From: Castanea sativa
Taxonomy: Eukaryota > Streptophyta > Magnoliopsida > Fagales > Fagaceae
NCBI RefSeq assembly: GCF_040712315.1
Contig: NC_134022.1
Location: 3,720,001-3,784,000, forward strand
Direction: 5' to 3'
DNA length: 64,000 nt
Part shown: piece after piece, positions 25,191-36,000 of the stretch
Layout of the letters: every line of letters begins with the position of its first letter
Position numbering within the stretch: position 1 is the first letter of the stretch
The notes under the pieces: model-generated
What the model saw: only the letters and a program-made list of their open reading frames with translations
Databases searched by the model: none
Told to the model about the DNA's origin: nothing
Made by a program: the position numbers and the translations under genes

Positions 25191-26306
25191 TTAATTAAAT
25201 TACTAGTCTTTTGGCTACAAGTTCATATTATAGCAACTCTTGTATGTATTGATATACTTTTTTTTTTTTATGTATGTTTAACATGTATTCTTTGTATTGT
25301 TACCTATGAGCTCATTGCATACTTTGCAATTGATCTTGCATCTGCTTAAGAAGTGAAAGAACGGAAGGAAAAAAAAAATCTTAAATTTTTTTTACTTTTT
25401 ACTATCAACTATTAACCCACAAAAAAAGGTTTTCTCTAAAAATTATTAAAATAGTAATGAATTTGAAGGAAAAAAGAAAAGTCTTACCCTGTTAACTTGT
25501 CCAAATCAATCCAGTCCCATATTACCCTGCTTTAGAAGACCATCACCCTAATTAATGTGATTAATGTACAATTTCCTAACTAATGATCACCTTTCCTACG
25601 GTGAATTTTATTTCCCTACCTACCACTACCTGTCACTAATCACTGCTTCATATCAGTCAGTCAATAGACTCTACTCTAAAAGCAAAAAATTTATAAGACA
25701 AATCATAATCGCACACATGTTTGCACAAGATATTAGTTTTTTTTTTTTTTTTGCTGAAGTGCACAAGATATTAGTTATACAAGAGTAATGCTAAATACTA
25801 CATAGATTTTACTGCATAAACCTTTATATTGTTTGTTTTTTAGAACAATTTATTTAGTTTTTAGGGAATTTTTTTTAAAAAAAATGCTAAAATATATTTG
25901 TACCTTGAAAAAAATAATAAAATGTAAGAAAAAAAAATGATGTTTTAAAAAATTACACATAAAAGCTTAAAGCTAAAAATTAAAAATTAAAGTTTAAATA
26001 TAATGTCAATCACACTTAAATCTGTTGTGATATCAAAAAAAAAAAAATTTTAATTTAACATTTTTTTTTTGTTGAAATGACACCCATCGCAATTATTGTT
26101 ATTTTAATTTATAAACCCTTTACAGCCAAACTAAATTTATACTTTACTCGATCACAAGTAGATTTTCTGATATTCCTTATCTTTTCTATCCTCAAAAGTA
26201 ATGGGCTCACATAGGATATGCCTTCTCACGAAAACCATTAGTAGTTTTGAAAGTTCGATGACACATTATGGCTATGTTCAATGGCTACCAAATGTTGAAA
26301 AAGTTA
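25191..26306. other. Intergenic region, no gene seen
   Basis: AT-rich. A segment starting AGAGTAATGCTAAATACTAC at 25783 shares its first 12 bases with the repeat pieces at 18437 and (inverted) 33271-33285. It may be a MITE end. Confidence 0.45.
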
Positions 26307-26319
26307 ATTGTAATGGACA

Positions 26320-26473
26320 CCACGCGCATTGTTAGTGCGATGGTTACTTAACAAGTATAAATGTTTGCGGGGTGTGGAGGGTAAGGGCCGGAGTTCAAGT
26401 CTGCAGGAGGAAATTTCACATACATATACACGTAAATTATGCTAGAGTTAAATTTCTATCTTATATAAAAAAA
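26320..26473 (+). mobile_element. tRNA-derived SINE, copy 2
   Basis: Head TTAGTGCGATGG (A-box-like) and GGAGTTCAAGTC (B-box), body with CATACATATACACGTA, and end TTTCTATCTTATATAAAAAA. Flanked by a 13-bp duplication with one difference: ATTGTAATGGACA (26307-26319) and ATTATAATGGACA (26474-26486). Confidence 0.85.
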
Positions 26474-27441
26474 ATTATAATGGACAAAACTTAAGTATAG
26501 TTATTTAGATGCGCACATTAAATTCTCCAATTAAATTCAAATACATAACAATATTGATCAATAAATTACAAACATTATTATTTATACAAGAATAATTAAA
26601 TTTCAATGGAACTATATGTTTAAAATTAATTGGAGAATTCTCAAAAAAAAAAAGAGAGGAGAATCTAATGTATTTCACATAAGGTAATGTCGCTAAAATA
26701 TAAATATATTCAGCTATACAACTCTAGCCTTATTTGTGACTAGTGAACTATCTATAATCAAGAAAGAAGAAAAAAAGATAAAGAGTGCAAGAATTAACTT
26801 TAAAAAATTAAGAAAGAAAGAGGTTTCATTGATATGAGAAATGTAAGAAATGATGATTTCCTAAGGTTCAATTACCCCCATAGTTTCCAAAACTGAATTG
26901 GACTGGTCGGTCTTGATCTGACCATGTGTACTAGGATATAGACTTAGTTCGGTTTTGACCTTTTTACTTATTTATTTTGAAATTTCAAAAATCTAACTAG
27001 ACCAACTGATTCATTTAACCCATTCAATCGAGTACTGAGACCTAAACCAGCTCTTTGTTTGGTTCAATTTTTAGAATTATACATACACATCTATTTATAC
27101 TAGGGAAAATTACATAAAAGGCTCAAATTGTAAACAATTTTCCAAATTACGTTTTTCTAATCTAGTACTGCTTTCTAGCTACCACTTTTTTTAGGCAAGC
27201 AATGAACATATCTGGTTGAATATTCCCATTAAATATAGGAAAATAAACCCTCAAATGAGTCAAATAAACATAAGAAGATTCTTGATTTTGATTAAATTGT
27301 TTATCTCTCTTTCACTCCACAAAAAAAATAAAAATGAAGCACAAAAATAAAAAGGGTTAACATGTACAGGGTTAAATAGTCATCCTCACAACTCGAGTTT
27401 CATACCATGCAGAATGCTAGATTTGATAAAAACTATGAAAC

Positions 27442-27864
27442 TGTTACAAACTCATGGGTATAATTGCTAATAAATACATGGTTAAGCTTATACTTAATCT
27501 ATGTGGGACACTAGGATTATAACATACCACCATGCTTCACAGCTGACATCCACGACAGCTTACTCTAGCGACACTGACTTGATGGTAGCCCTTTCTCTTA
27601 TTGGTGGTTTCACTCACCTATTATTAATTTCAATCTAGCCTCTAGGTTGCCTCCTTTGAGATCCGACCGCAAAGCCACAACTCATTTGATTCCATACTCA
27701 ATGAGTTACATCCAATTACTCGATGTGATAGTTGGTTTTGATACCAAATGTTACAAACCCATAAGTAGAACTCACTCTTGAAAACTAGCTTGAGTGTACC
27801 TAAGAGCTTATAAACACATAGTTAAGCTTATACTTAATCCATGTGAGATACTAGGATCATAACA
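27442..27864 (-). mobile_element. TRIM-like mini LTR element, 423 bp
   Basis: Terminal direct repeats at 27442-27524 (83 bp) and 27749-27864 (116 bp) both start TGTTACAAAC and end ATAACA. They share the block GTTAAGCTTATACTTAATC. On the minus strand the right repeat is followed after two bases by TGGTATCAAAACC, close to a primer-binding site for initiator tRNA-Met (TGGTATCAGAG). That makes the right repeat the 5' LTR. The interior of about 224 bp has no coding capacity. The 5-bp flanks (GAAAC and TAAAT) do not match. Confidence 0.6.
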
Positions 27865-27924
27865 TAAATTGGTTATGAGCCTCCATATAAATACACCCTC
27901 TCTACCATTTCACCAGATAGATTA

Positions 27925-28110
27925 GCGTGAGGACAACTGTTACGTTCATAACATTTTTACAACAAATCCTAGATGATAAGTTGTTATTAGATCTAATTTG
28001 AACCTACCACTAGAATTACTTTTTTGCCCACCAATAACAATTAATAGCAACTTACCACCTAAAATTTGTTATGAAAACGTTGTAAAAATATTGTAGACGA
28101 AACAGCTCTC
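27925..28110. mobile_element. MITE with inverted ends
   Basis: The left part (CATAACATTTTTACAACAAAT ... AAGTTGTTATTA) and the reversed right part (ACAATATTTTTACAACG ... AAGTTGCTATTA) align over about 60 bp. The 9-mer TACGTTCAT occurs at 27941-27949 and 28111-28119. It could be a Mutator-type target duplication or part of the inverted repeat, so the exact boundaries are uncertain. Confidence 0.55.
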
Positions 28111-28119
28111 TACGTTCAT

Positions 28120-28703
28120 TTGTATTCTTTCTCTTCTTCCATTTTATTTAATCGTATCCTCCCTTCTCCTCTTATTTTCATGGTTTTTATCTATAATAAT
28201 CATAGGATTGCAAGTCTATAACATATATGGAACCTTTTTATATGAACAATTTTACTGTAGATATTGTAAATATATTTCTAAACTTTGTGAAATATTATAG
28301 CATAATTAAGTGATGATAAAATAAATTATTAAGCTAATATATCTCAAATTTGTAACAAATACACCTTATATATTTATAAATTTTATATAGTAATTATGTA
28401 TATATGATGCACGATAGATACAATATACGATAAACAAAACTGAATTAAAGAAAAAAAGGTTCACTATATGTGTGCAAATATATTTTTAATGTTTGGGGTG
28501 GGGTGAAATAAAGAGAAATGACCTGCAGGTTGGCCTGAATCCGAGTGAACACGTTTAAATTTTAATAACTTTTATATGAAGTAAATTGGGTCAAACTTGA
28601 ACCTGATATGACCCAAACTATATTGCCAAGTAAATAATCCTTAAGGTTGATTCAATTCCTAATCTTTCCTTTAACATATTGATTCATTATATACGTGTGC
28701 TTT
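28120..28703. other. Intergenic region, no gene seen
   Basis: AT-rich, no protein-like frame. It ends at the 271-bp palindrome. Confidence 0.5.
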
Positions 28704-28984
28704 GCAACTGTGGGTACTCAGGATCTTCGCCTCAAAGGCCAAGGGCGGACCTTGGAAACCTTGTTTTTGGCTTTACACCTTTGTCCCACATCGAAGAGAA
28801 CTTCCCCCACTTTCTGCCTTATAAGCCGTGAAGCGATGGTACACTACTTCTTCGCTTCACGGCTTATAAAGCAGAAAGTGGGAGAAGTTCTCTTCGATGT
28901 GGGACCAAGGTGTAAAGCCAAAAACAAGGTTTCCAAGGTCCGCCCTTGGCCTTTGAGGCGAAGATCCTGAGTACCCACAGCAAC
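28704..28984. mobile_element. Near-perfect 271-bp palindromic element with two inward U-snRNA-type promoters
   Basis: Arms 28708-28836 and 28852-28980 match at 126 of 129 positions around a 15-base loop. Counting GCAAC (28704-28708 and 28980-28984) as a 5-bp target duplication leaves an element of 28709-28979 with ends TGTGGGTAC/GTACCCACA. Each arm contains GTCCCACATCG, the upstream sequence element (USE) of plant U-snRNA promoters (28783-28793 plus; 28895-28905 minus). Next come 24 bases and then CTTATAAG (28818-28825 plus) or TTTATAAG (28863-28870 minus). That spacing is the Pol III (U6-type) arrangement. Both promoters point at the loop. The plus direction ends in T runs after 28985. The 91-codon frame here is a by-product of the palindrome. 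Confidence 0.85.
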
Positions 28985-29232
28985 ATTTTTAAATTTTTTT
29001 TTTTTTTTTGAATATATATCACATTAAGTTCATTTTGGTTGTAAATTGTTAAAATTATTTAACTTGAGTAATTGTAAATTGTATTAATCTTAAGATATAT
29101 CACATGCTAATTGAGATATATGATATTTTATCAAATTTAATGCTACTAATTAATTAATTAGTATATTTCTAATTTTTTTTGGGGGGTGGGGACAGAGAAG
29201 TGACTTGTGTGCGGGTTGGCTCATATCAGTGT

Positions 29233-29402
29233 TGACCCGTTTAAATTCAAATATTTTGGCTAGAACTAGCTAGATTGATCTTGAAATGAGTGGAGCAATT
29301 GCCAAGTCTTTGAAGTTTGACCCATTTAAATTCAAATATTTTGGCTTGAACTAGCTAGATTGAACTTGACATGAGTGGAGCAATTGCCAAGTCTAGTAAT
29401 CC
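29233..29402. repeat. Tandem duplication, two 85-bp units
   Basis: TGACCCGTTTAAATTC ... GAGTGGAGCAATTGCCAAGT recurs after 85 bases with few changes. Confidence 0.9.
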
Positions 29403-30447
29403 TTAAGATTGGTTTAGCTTCCTAATATTCCTTTCAGACTTTTGCCAGAAGTGGCTATTATCCTCTTAACTATCACTGAATTAATTCTGTATTGCTTAGA
29501 ACTTAGAAGGACTTGGGTGGAACGTGTCAGTGTTGTGAGATGTTCCAACCTCGATCACTGGGAGAAAGAACAAACATATTTAAGTACAAATTTTTGTCAG
29601 TAACACTCTCATTTATGCATGCAACTAAAGTTATCTAATATTGGACATGACAGTGATGTATTGTCATGATTCGATCGTATAAAGTTATAACCTTGGTAAA
29701 AAATTGACTTGGATCATGCCTTTATGAAGAGCTGGAAGCCAAGATGATCATTGGAATGATCTGGAAGTGCAGTGATTCATAAGTATTGCCTTTTTTATAT
29801 ATATATATATATATAAATTTGTACAATAATTGGGGTCTATTTTCACTGTTTTGCTGTTCCTTATAATAATTTGTATGGGGTCTATTTACACTGTTTGTTG
29901 TGAAGTATTTTGGGAAGCATTATCCTCATGGCTCATACGTGCACTGGGATGATCTGAGTTGTGGCGTAAGTAATTGAAAGGCAAAAATAATATAAACAAG
30001 AAAAGTATATTGGAATCAAAATGTTGATCATTGAATTCTCATTTCACCTTGCGGCCGAGATTATAATTGTTAACAATAACAAGAACACTACTAAATCTGT
30101 ATAAACCTACTTTAATACATTAATCCCATACCCGAGGAGCTTTCTCCTCCTCTCTTGAAGAAAGAAGAAAAATGAGCAAAATTTGCTTGCACACTTTTTT
30201 TATATTTTATTTTATGTTTTTGGTATGCAGACTACTCTTCTGTACACTTGGTTCTTGACCTTTTTTTTCTTGGTATAATCTTAAACTTTCTTCCTTTGGG
30301 TGTCTTGGCCCAAAAGTGAAGACAGTTTTTCTCTCTCTCCACTTAATTGCTGATTGGTCTTTTTCTTCATCATCGTAAATAATTATCTTGAGAAAGTAGA
30401 AACCAATTGGTGATGCAATTATTTCTATATTTAGAAAGTGCTTCTTC
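29403..30447. other. Intergenic region downstream of the P450 gene
   Basis: No protein-like frame. The P450 3' UTR and polyadenylation site should fall in the right part, just below 30448, because that gene reads leftward. Confidence 0.5.
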
Positions 30448-32741
30448 TTAAACTGTAGGGACTAGCATTTTGGTGTTGGTGTAGTCTTTCTTCAGAAATA
30501 ATCTAATGGGCAATCCATTCTGGGGTAAAGCAAAAGGACCATACTGTATCCCATTCTGTGCACCCACCACAGACCACCTGCATAATGTAACAGACAAAAT
30601 TCATGTCAGCACACTCCTTAAAACATTCTATTTTTAGAAGTTGGCCTTCTATAAGTCATAACCAATAGTGAAAAAAAAAAAAAGTTAAAAAGGTTTACTT
30701 ATTCTGTTACCTGTACTTTGTGGTCAGATGATGGAGAAGGATCAATATTTCAAGTTTAGCTAATTCATTCCCAGGACATGAGTGGGTCCCATTGCCAAAT
30801 GGAATAAAAGTATTGGCTTTTGGAGCAACCTGTGGATCATTAAAGAAAATCAATTAAAAATTTAGCTCCAGGGTGTAAAACTTTTTTTTTTTTTTCTAAG
30901 AGAGAATACTGGCAAATGAAAATTTACCTCAAATCTTGAGGGGTCAAACTTCTCAGGGTCTGGGAAAATCTCTGGGCTGTGGTGAATATTTCTGAATAGT
31001 GGCAAAACTTTCCACCCTTTTGGTATAAGATACCCTGAAGAAGAATATCCAAACAGAAACTAGTATTAGCATAAGAATAATGCATGAAACTCTGACTAAG
31101 GTTAATGGGTTATAGATATATAAACTGTATCATATTTCTAAGTAATTGACTGACCTTCATATTCAACGTCTTCCACAGCTTCTCTGAAAGTAAAAGATAA
31201 AATACTGGCAACTCTAAGTGTCTCCTGAATGACCTTTGAAGTTATTGGCATCTTCTTGGTGTCTGCCCAAGTTAGAACTTTCTCCTCACCACATTCCTCT
31301 TTACTCCTCACAATGGCCTCTTGCTCTTCCTGTAAATCCAAAATCACTCAAAATCATTAGTTACTGCAGCAACAATTACCAACTTTTCTTGATTTGTGAA
31401 AAAAATAATTTAAATAAAGAAACTATTTTCAAAACTAGCTGTTACTTATAAAGTAATTATTATAAGTATTTTAGGATATCTTACAGTGACTGCCTGAAGA
31501 ACACTGGGGTTCTCGCTGAGGTACTTGAAGATCCAGGTGAGGACACTGGCGGTGGTGTCACGAGCGGCGAAGATGACACCTATGATGTTATCGGCAATCT
31601 GTTGATCAGTGAGACCTTCTTTGTCACCCATGAAAGATCCCAGCAAGTCGTTGTGGTCCTTCTTCATTTGCCTCCTGGTTGAAAGAATTTTGGCCAAGAT
31701 CTCAGCTAGCTCCTTTCTTGCTTTCATGGATTTGTTGAAGAGTGTTCCAGGAAGGTTAATGGGCATTGAATTGTAACCCTTCTCAAGAATGTAGTAGCAC
31801 CGCTTCAGATCCTCTCGGTACAAAACTCCATCCTCTCCAAATATGGAAAGCAGTGCAATGTTGAATGTGTACTGCAAATGCAAACAAAGTTTAGCGTTTA
31901 GATATTTTGATGAAATACCACGAACCCATTTTAATTTATCTAGTTTTAAGCTCATTATTATTATTATTATTATTATTTTTCCTTAGATATTTCAATCTCA
32001 GCAGTCTGCTCGGACATAGCAGAGTCTTGCTTTGCTCTGTTTTGCTCTGTTTTTCTTTTATTTAAGGAAAAGTAGGTAGGAAATGTTTAGGGAAGAGAGA
32101 GCTCACTGTCTTCATTTCCTGGTAGGTGTTAACCAACCGCCCTTCCAAGGATTGGAGGGAATCGTTGGCAATGGATTCGATGTTGGAGACGACGTTTTTA
32201 ATTCCTTCGGGAGTGAAGGCGCGGAGAACAAGCTTTCTCAGTTTGGCATGGTAGTCTCCTTGGTTAAAGAAGATAGCTTCTTTTCCCAACATCCTCTCTT
32301 TACTTGCTGGGAATGTTGGCTTAAACAGATGAGCTCTGGTCACCAACACAAATTTCACGGCTTCCGGGCTTGAAATCATCACACAAGGACAACCCAATAT
32401 GTGGGACTTGAAGATAGAGCCATACCTATAAGTCAAAAAACCAACAAATCCCATCTCTTATAAATTAGTATATATACTTTACATAACATTATTACTAATT
32501 AGTTAGCAAATTTAATGATAAAAGGGCAAAAGGGTATGAACCTTTTTACTTTTGAGGCAAAGAATACATTTGGGTTTTGAGAGTAGAGTTGAAAGGTTTC
32601 CCCTATGTAAGGCCATCCTAAGGTACCGGGTGGAAGTGGCAATTTCGGGCGACTTGAAGTGAAGAATTTGATGAGAGAATGAAGAAGGAAGATGAAGAAA
32701 ATGGAAGAAAATAGGTAAAACATGGAGGTGATGAACTCCAT
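30448..32741 (-). CDS. CYP707A: Cytochrome P450 of the CYP707A family, abscisic acid 8'-hydroxylase, complete
   Basis: Seven exons read leftward: 32741-32542, 32425-32107, 31871-31485, 31329-31155, 31034-30928, 30829-30711 and 30577-30448 (1437 nt, 478 aa). All have GT/AG borders and matching phases. The start is the Met of MEFITSMFYLFSS, a hydrophobic ER anchor followed by the proline-rich hinge LPLPPGTLGWPYIGE. Diagnostic pieces are the I-helix AARDTT (275-280), ETLR (338-341) and the heme loop FGNGTHSCPG with Cys414. Stretches such as YGSIFKSHILGCPCVMISSP are characteristic of CYP707A. The enzyme uses O2 and NADPH, via P450 reductase, to hydroxylate ABA at C8', the main step of ABA breakdown. 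The family affects seed dormancy, drought recovery and stomatal control. The reading frame is intact; the exact paralogue is not resolved. Confidence 0.97.
31953..31977. repeat. (ATT)n microsatellite in the P450 second intron
   Basis: About eight ATT units. Potential intragenic marker. Confidence 0.9.
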
Positions 32742-32844
32742 TAGGTTTTTGAGGGTTGGGTAGTATTTGTATGAAGAGGAATAGAGTAATGGTAGATAGA
32801 ATAATGAAAAGAAGTGTGAGCAAACAAGTGAAGGAATTAAGGGA

Positions 32845-32852
32845 TATATATA
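32845..32852 (-). promoter_or_regulatory. TATA box of the CYP707A gene
   Basis: TATATATA about 104 bases upstream of the start codon on the gene's strand. This is a plausible core promoter with a leader of roughly 70 bases. Confidence 0.6.
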
Positions 32853-33046
32853 GACTTTATTTTGTCCCATGCCCATGGGAAGAGAGGTAGAAAGAGGGAA
32901 GGGCGAGAGGAGCCTTTCGATTACAGCTTGAATCCTCAATACACGGAATCTCGCTTCCAGCTCATTCTTTTTTTCCTATGCCTTTTTTTTTTATTTTCCC
33001 TCTTCTTTTTTGGGTCTTGCCTATCCTTGGAGAGAGAAAGAGAGAG

Positions 33047-33054
33047 CACGTGTC
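33047..33054 (-). promoter_or_regulatory. ABRE / G-box (GACACGTG) upstream of CYP707A
   Basis: On the gene's strand the sequence reads GACACGTG. It contains the ACGT core and ACACGTG, a strong binding site for ABF/AREB-type bZIP factors. It lies about 305 bases upstream of the ATG. CYP707A genes are known to be induced by ABA, so a feedback site here makes sense, but binding is inferred. Confidence 0.55.
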
Positions 33055-33059
33055 ACGAG

Positions 33060-36000
33060 AGTTGGAAAAAGATCGTGTGAGGAGTATACAACGTAGGTTT
33101 ACCGTGTGAGTGAGTCAGCAATGAGCAAGCATCTCTCATAAAAAAATTTACAACTGTTAATAATAAAGTTGTTATTAGTAGATTAAAAGAAAAAAAAATC
33201 GGTAATAAATCCATTTAATAGCAAGTAAAAACTCACTAACTCGACTACTAAATAAATATCATGTTATGTTTGTAGCATTACTCTTACACACGAGTAATAT
33301 TAGTGGCTATCGACGAAGAAAGGGGTGCGTTTTTGGAATCACAAAGAACCAGAACCTAAAAAAGAAAGTGGCCCTTGAGTAAGACAAAAGGGGAGTTTAA
33401 AGTGAAGAACCTTTTAAAAAAACTCTGTCCGTACCTTTCTTCTGGAGTCGGCTAGAAAACCATTACCCTTCATTTCTTAACACTTCCTATTTAGTAATTC
33501 CCTTTACTCAGCATTCTCACTCCAACTTTCTGCCAAACCCACAGAATTATTTGTTACTATTAGCTTTTAGTTGCCATCTCAGATAATGGTCAATAATGAA
33601 AATAGTTGCCATCTCAGATAATGGTTAATAATAAAAATAGAATTTTACTAACGTGTGTCTTTAGGACACATAATAATATATTATTTTTAAAAAAGTTTTA
33701 TCAAAATTGAAAAGGTTTTGACAATTTTTTTAATTTTTGATAAATTTTTTTCAAAAACAAATTTGTTAACTGGACCCATGAAAATATCCTCTTACACTAT
33801 TTAGTATTTAGTATTTTATATTGATACAGAAATAGATGACCCGAATTCTATCCAATATTTTACCTATGTTTTCAAATTTTGTCTTATAATGTTTGACATG
33901 TACAAGTTATAAATAGAATAATTTAGACCTTTTTTTTTCCAGTTTTTTATCCCTGAAGCTCAAACTTTTTTTTTTCTCTAAACTCTAAACACTTTTGAAT
34001 GAGAATGTATCAATTCAACTACAAAACTCGTGGCTATTTAATCAATCCTTCACATTCAAACCATGTGGTAGCAGTTAGAAGATAAGGGTTGGAATTCTTT
34101 ATTCAGTGAGGTTGCCACCCACCTTGAAATAATTCATTCATGATTCAAAATGTGCGAATTTTTCTACTCCAAATGGCATTATTTCATAACATGGGTTTTC
34201 CTATTTTTGAATGATGTCAAAAATTTCAATGGAGCTGCTGAGGCTGCATTTATGATCTCAGACTATGTGCCATTTAAATAAATAAATAAATAAAAATTTG
34301 TCCCCTACCACCAAAAAGAAATGGTTTTCAAATTTCTTTATTTGGAATGATTTTCCCATTTTAAATAGTTTTAGTGGGGCTTCAAAAAATAAAAATAAAA
34401 AGTTTTATAATGGGGTATCTCAGTATCTGGAAAAAAAAAAAAAATGTTTGTGCTTCATTCGGGAGTATTTCACCTTTTCAAAGAATATGCGGTTCACATT
34501 GTAACTCATTTTTGCCGAAAGTGAGTCAAAAAATATTTTACTTAAATAGTTATCGTTTTCACGTTTGGATTTTTTTTTCATCTCATTTTCTATCAATTTC
34601 ATTTCATTGTCAATATCAACTAAAGGTATTTTTACATGGATTCTTATTTTCTCAAAAACGATGAAAATTTTGAAAAAGTATTTTTACTTTTTATTGACCA
34701 AATGTGGATGGTCTTCGCTCTTGCCACTCATTCAGTTAACATTTCAATGTTAGTTACACCCATTTTTAGTGTGTGTCAACTGTCACGAGAGAAAGAAACA
34801 CGATATGTGACCTCTTGATCATTGCATGATTTCTTGATTATAGAATGTGGCTTTGTAATTAATTATAACAATTCTCTTTTGTTTTTTTTCTTTATTACTC
34901 CAGGTTGATTAGTATTTTGTTGATTGCACCAAGATTTCAAATGATCAACTCTATTCATTCTTGAGGGAAAAAAAATCTTTAACGTTTAATAAATTATTTT
35001 CAATAGTAATTTAAAATTCTAAATTTTTAAAGTCTGAACAGTAATTGTAGAGTTTTTTTTTTGGGGGTAAAAACTCTAAATTTCAACTTTTTTTTAGATA
35101 AAAAATAATAATAAAAACTTTTAAGAGGTTTAAAATTGATTTCCAATGGGGCTATTAGACACTCTTTTTCTTCTTTTTTTTGGTCTTCCATAAAGAGCCT
35201 TTAGAGTTTAGAGCAACCGAACAATATATATTGAAATTTTTAGTATACATACAGTGATAATTAAATATTTTTAACAGTCTTGTAACTTAACTTATACTTC
35301 GCATTTCTAATAGAGACATCTAGAGCTCAAATACCTCATCTCCTAACTATTCTGAAAAAATAAAAATTTAAATATTGGGATTAATTATCATGCTAATTCC
35401 GTACCCCTATGCTTGTAAAGTGTGCATGTAAAAGATATTGGTGAAGGTTTCTTAAGAGTCAAATTGATCTGTTCTTTCTATTACCAAAAACAAAAAAGGA
35501 GAGAGAGGGAGAGAGAGATTATATTATTGATATTGCAATTTTTTCCTTTTCCTGTAATCCTCTTTCTTTCAACATATAAATATATATAACATTTTGGGTG
35601 CATGTTCACGTGCATAATGATACAACATAACACTACCTTGGTCAATTTGGTAAGGAGCTTGAACATGATGCTAATTACAGATTGAATGTTGTTATCACCA
35701 ATTAACTAAACAAAACTAAACTAATAGTTGACTTTTTGGGGGGCCAATATTTTCATCACCTCTTAGCTCATAACATTTAAAACCTTATTTTACTATATTG
35801 GCTTCTTATTTTTTTGCCTAGTGTTCTTTTCTATCAAATGGGGCAGATTCTGAAAATGACATTGCTTGCATTCAAAAAAAATATATGCCAACTTGCTATT
35901 TGATACAAAATGGGATTCAACTCAAACATCTACAAAATCATTATTATAATAACTACAAAGACATATAATAAGGTTATATTGAATCGAAATTGAGTAGAAT

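Noticed and set aside
28695..28970. A 91-codon open frame that might be called a small protein gene
   Set aside because: It lies entirely within the 271-bp palindrome, and its composition follows from the inverted repeat. No family resemblance.
32083..32373. 96-codon plus-strand frame opposite the P450 second exon
   Set aside because: Antisense shadow of a conserved coding exon. No independent evidence.
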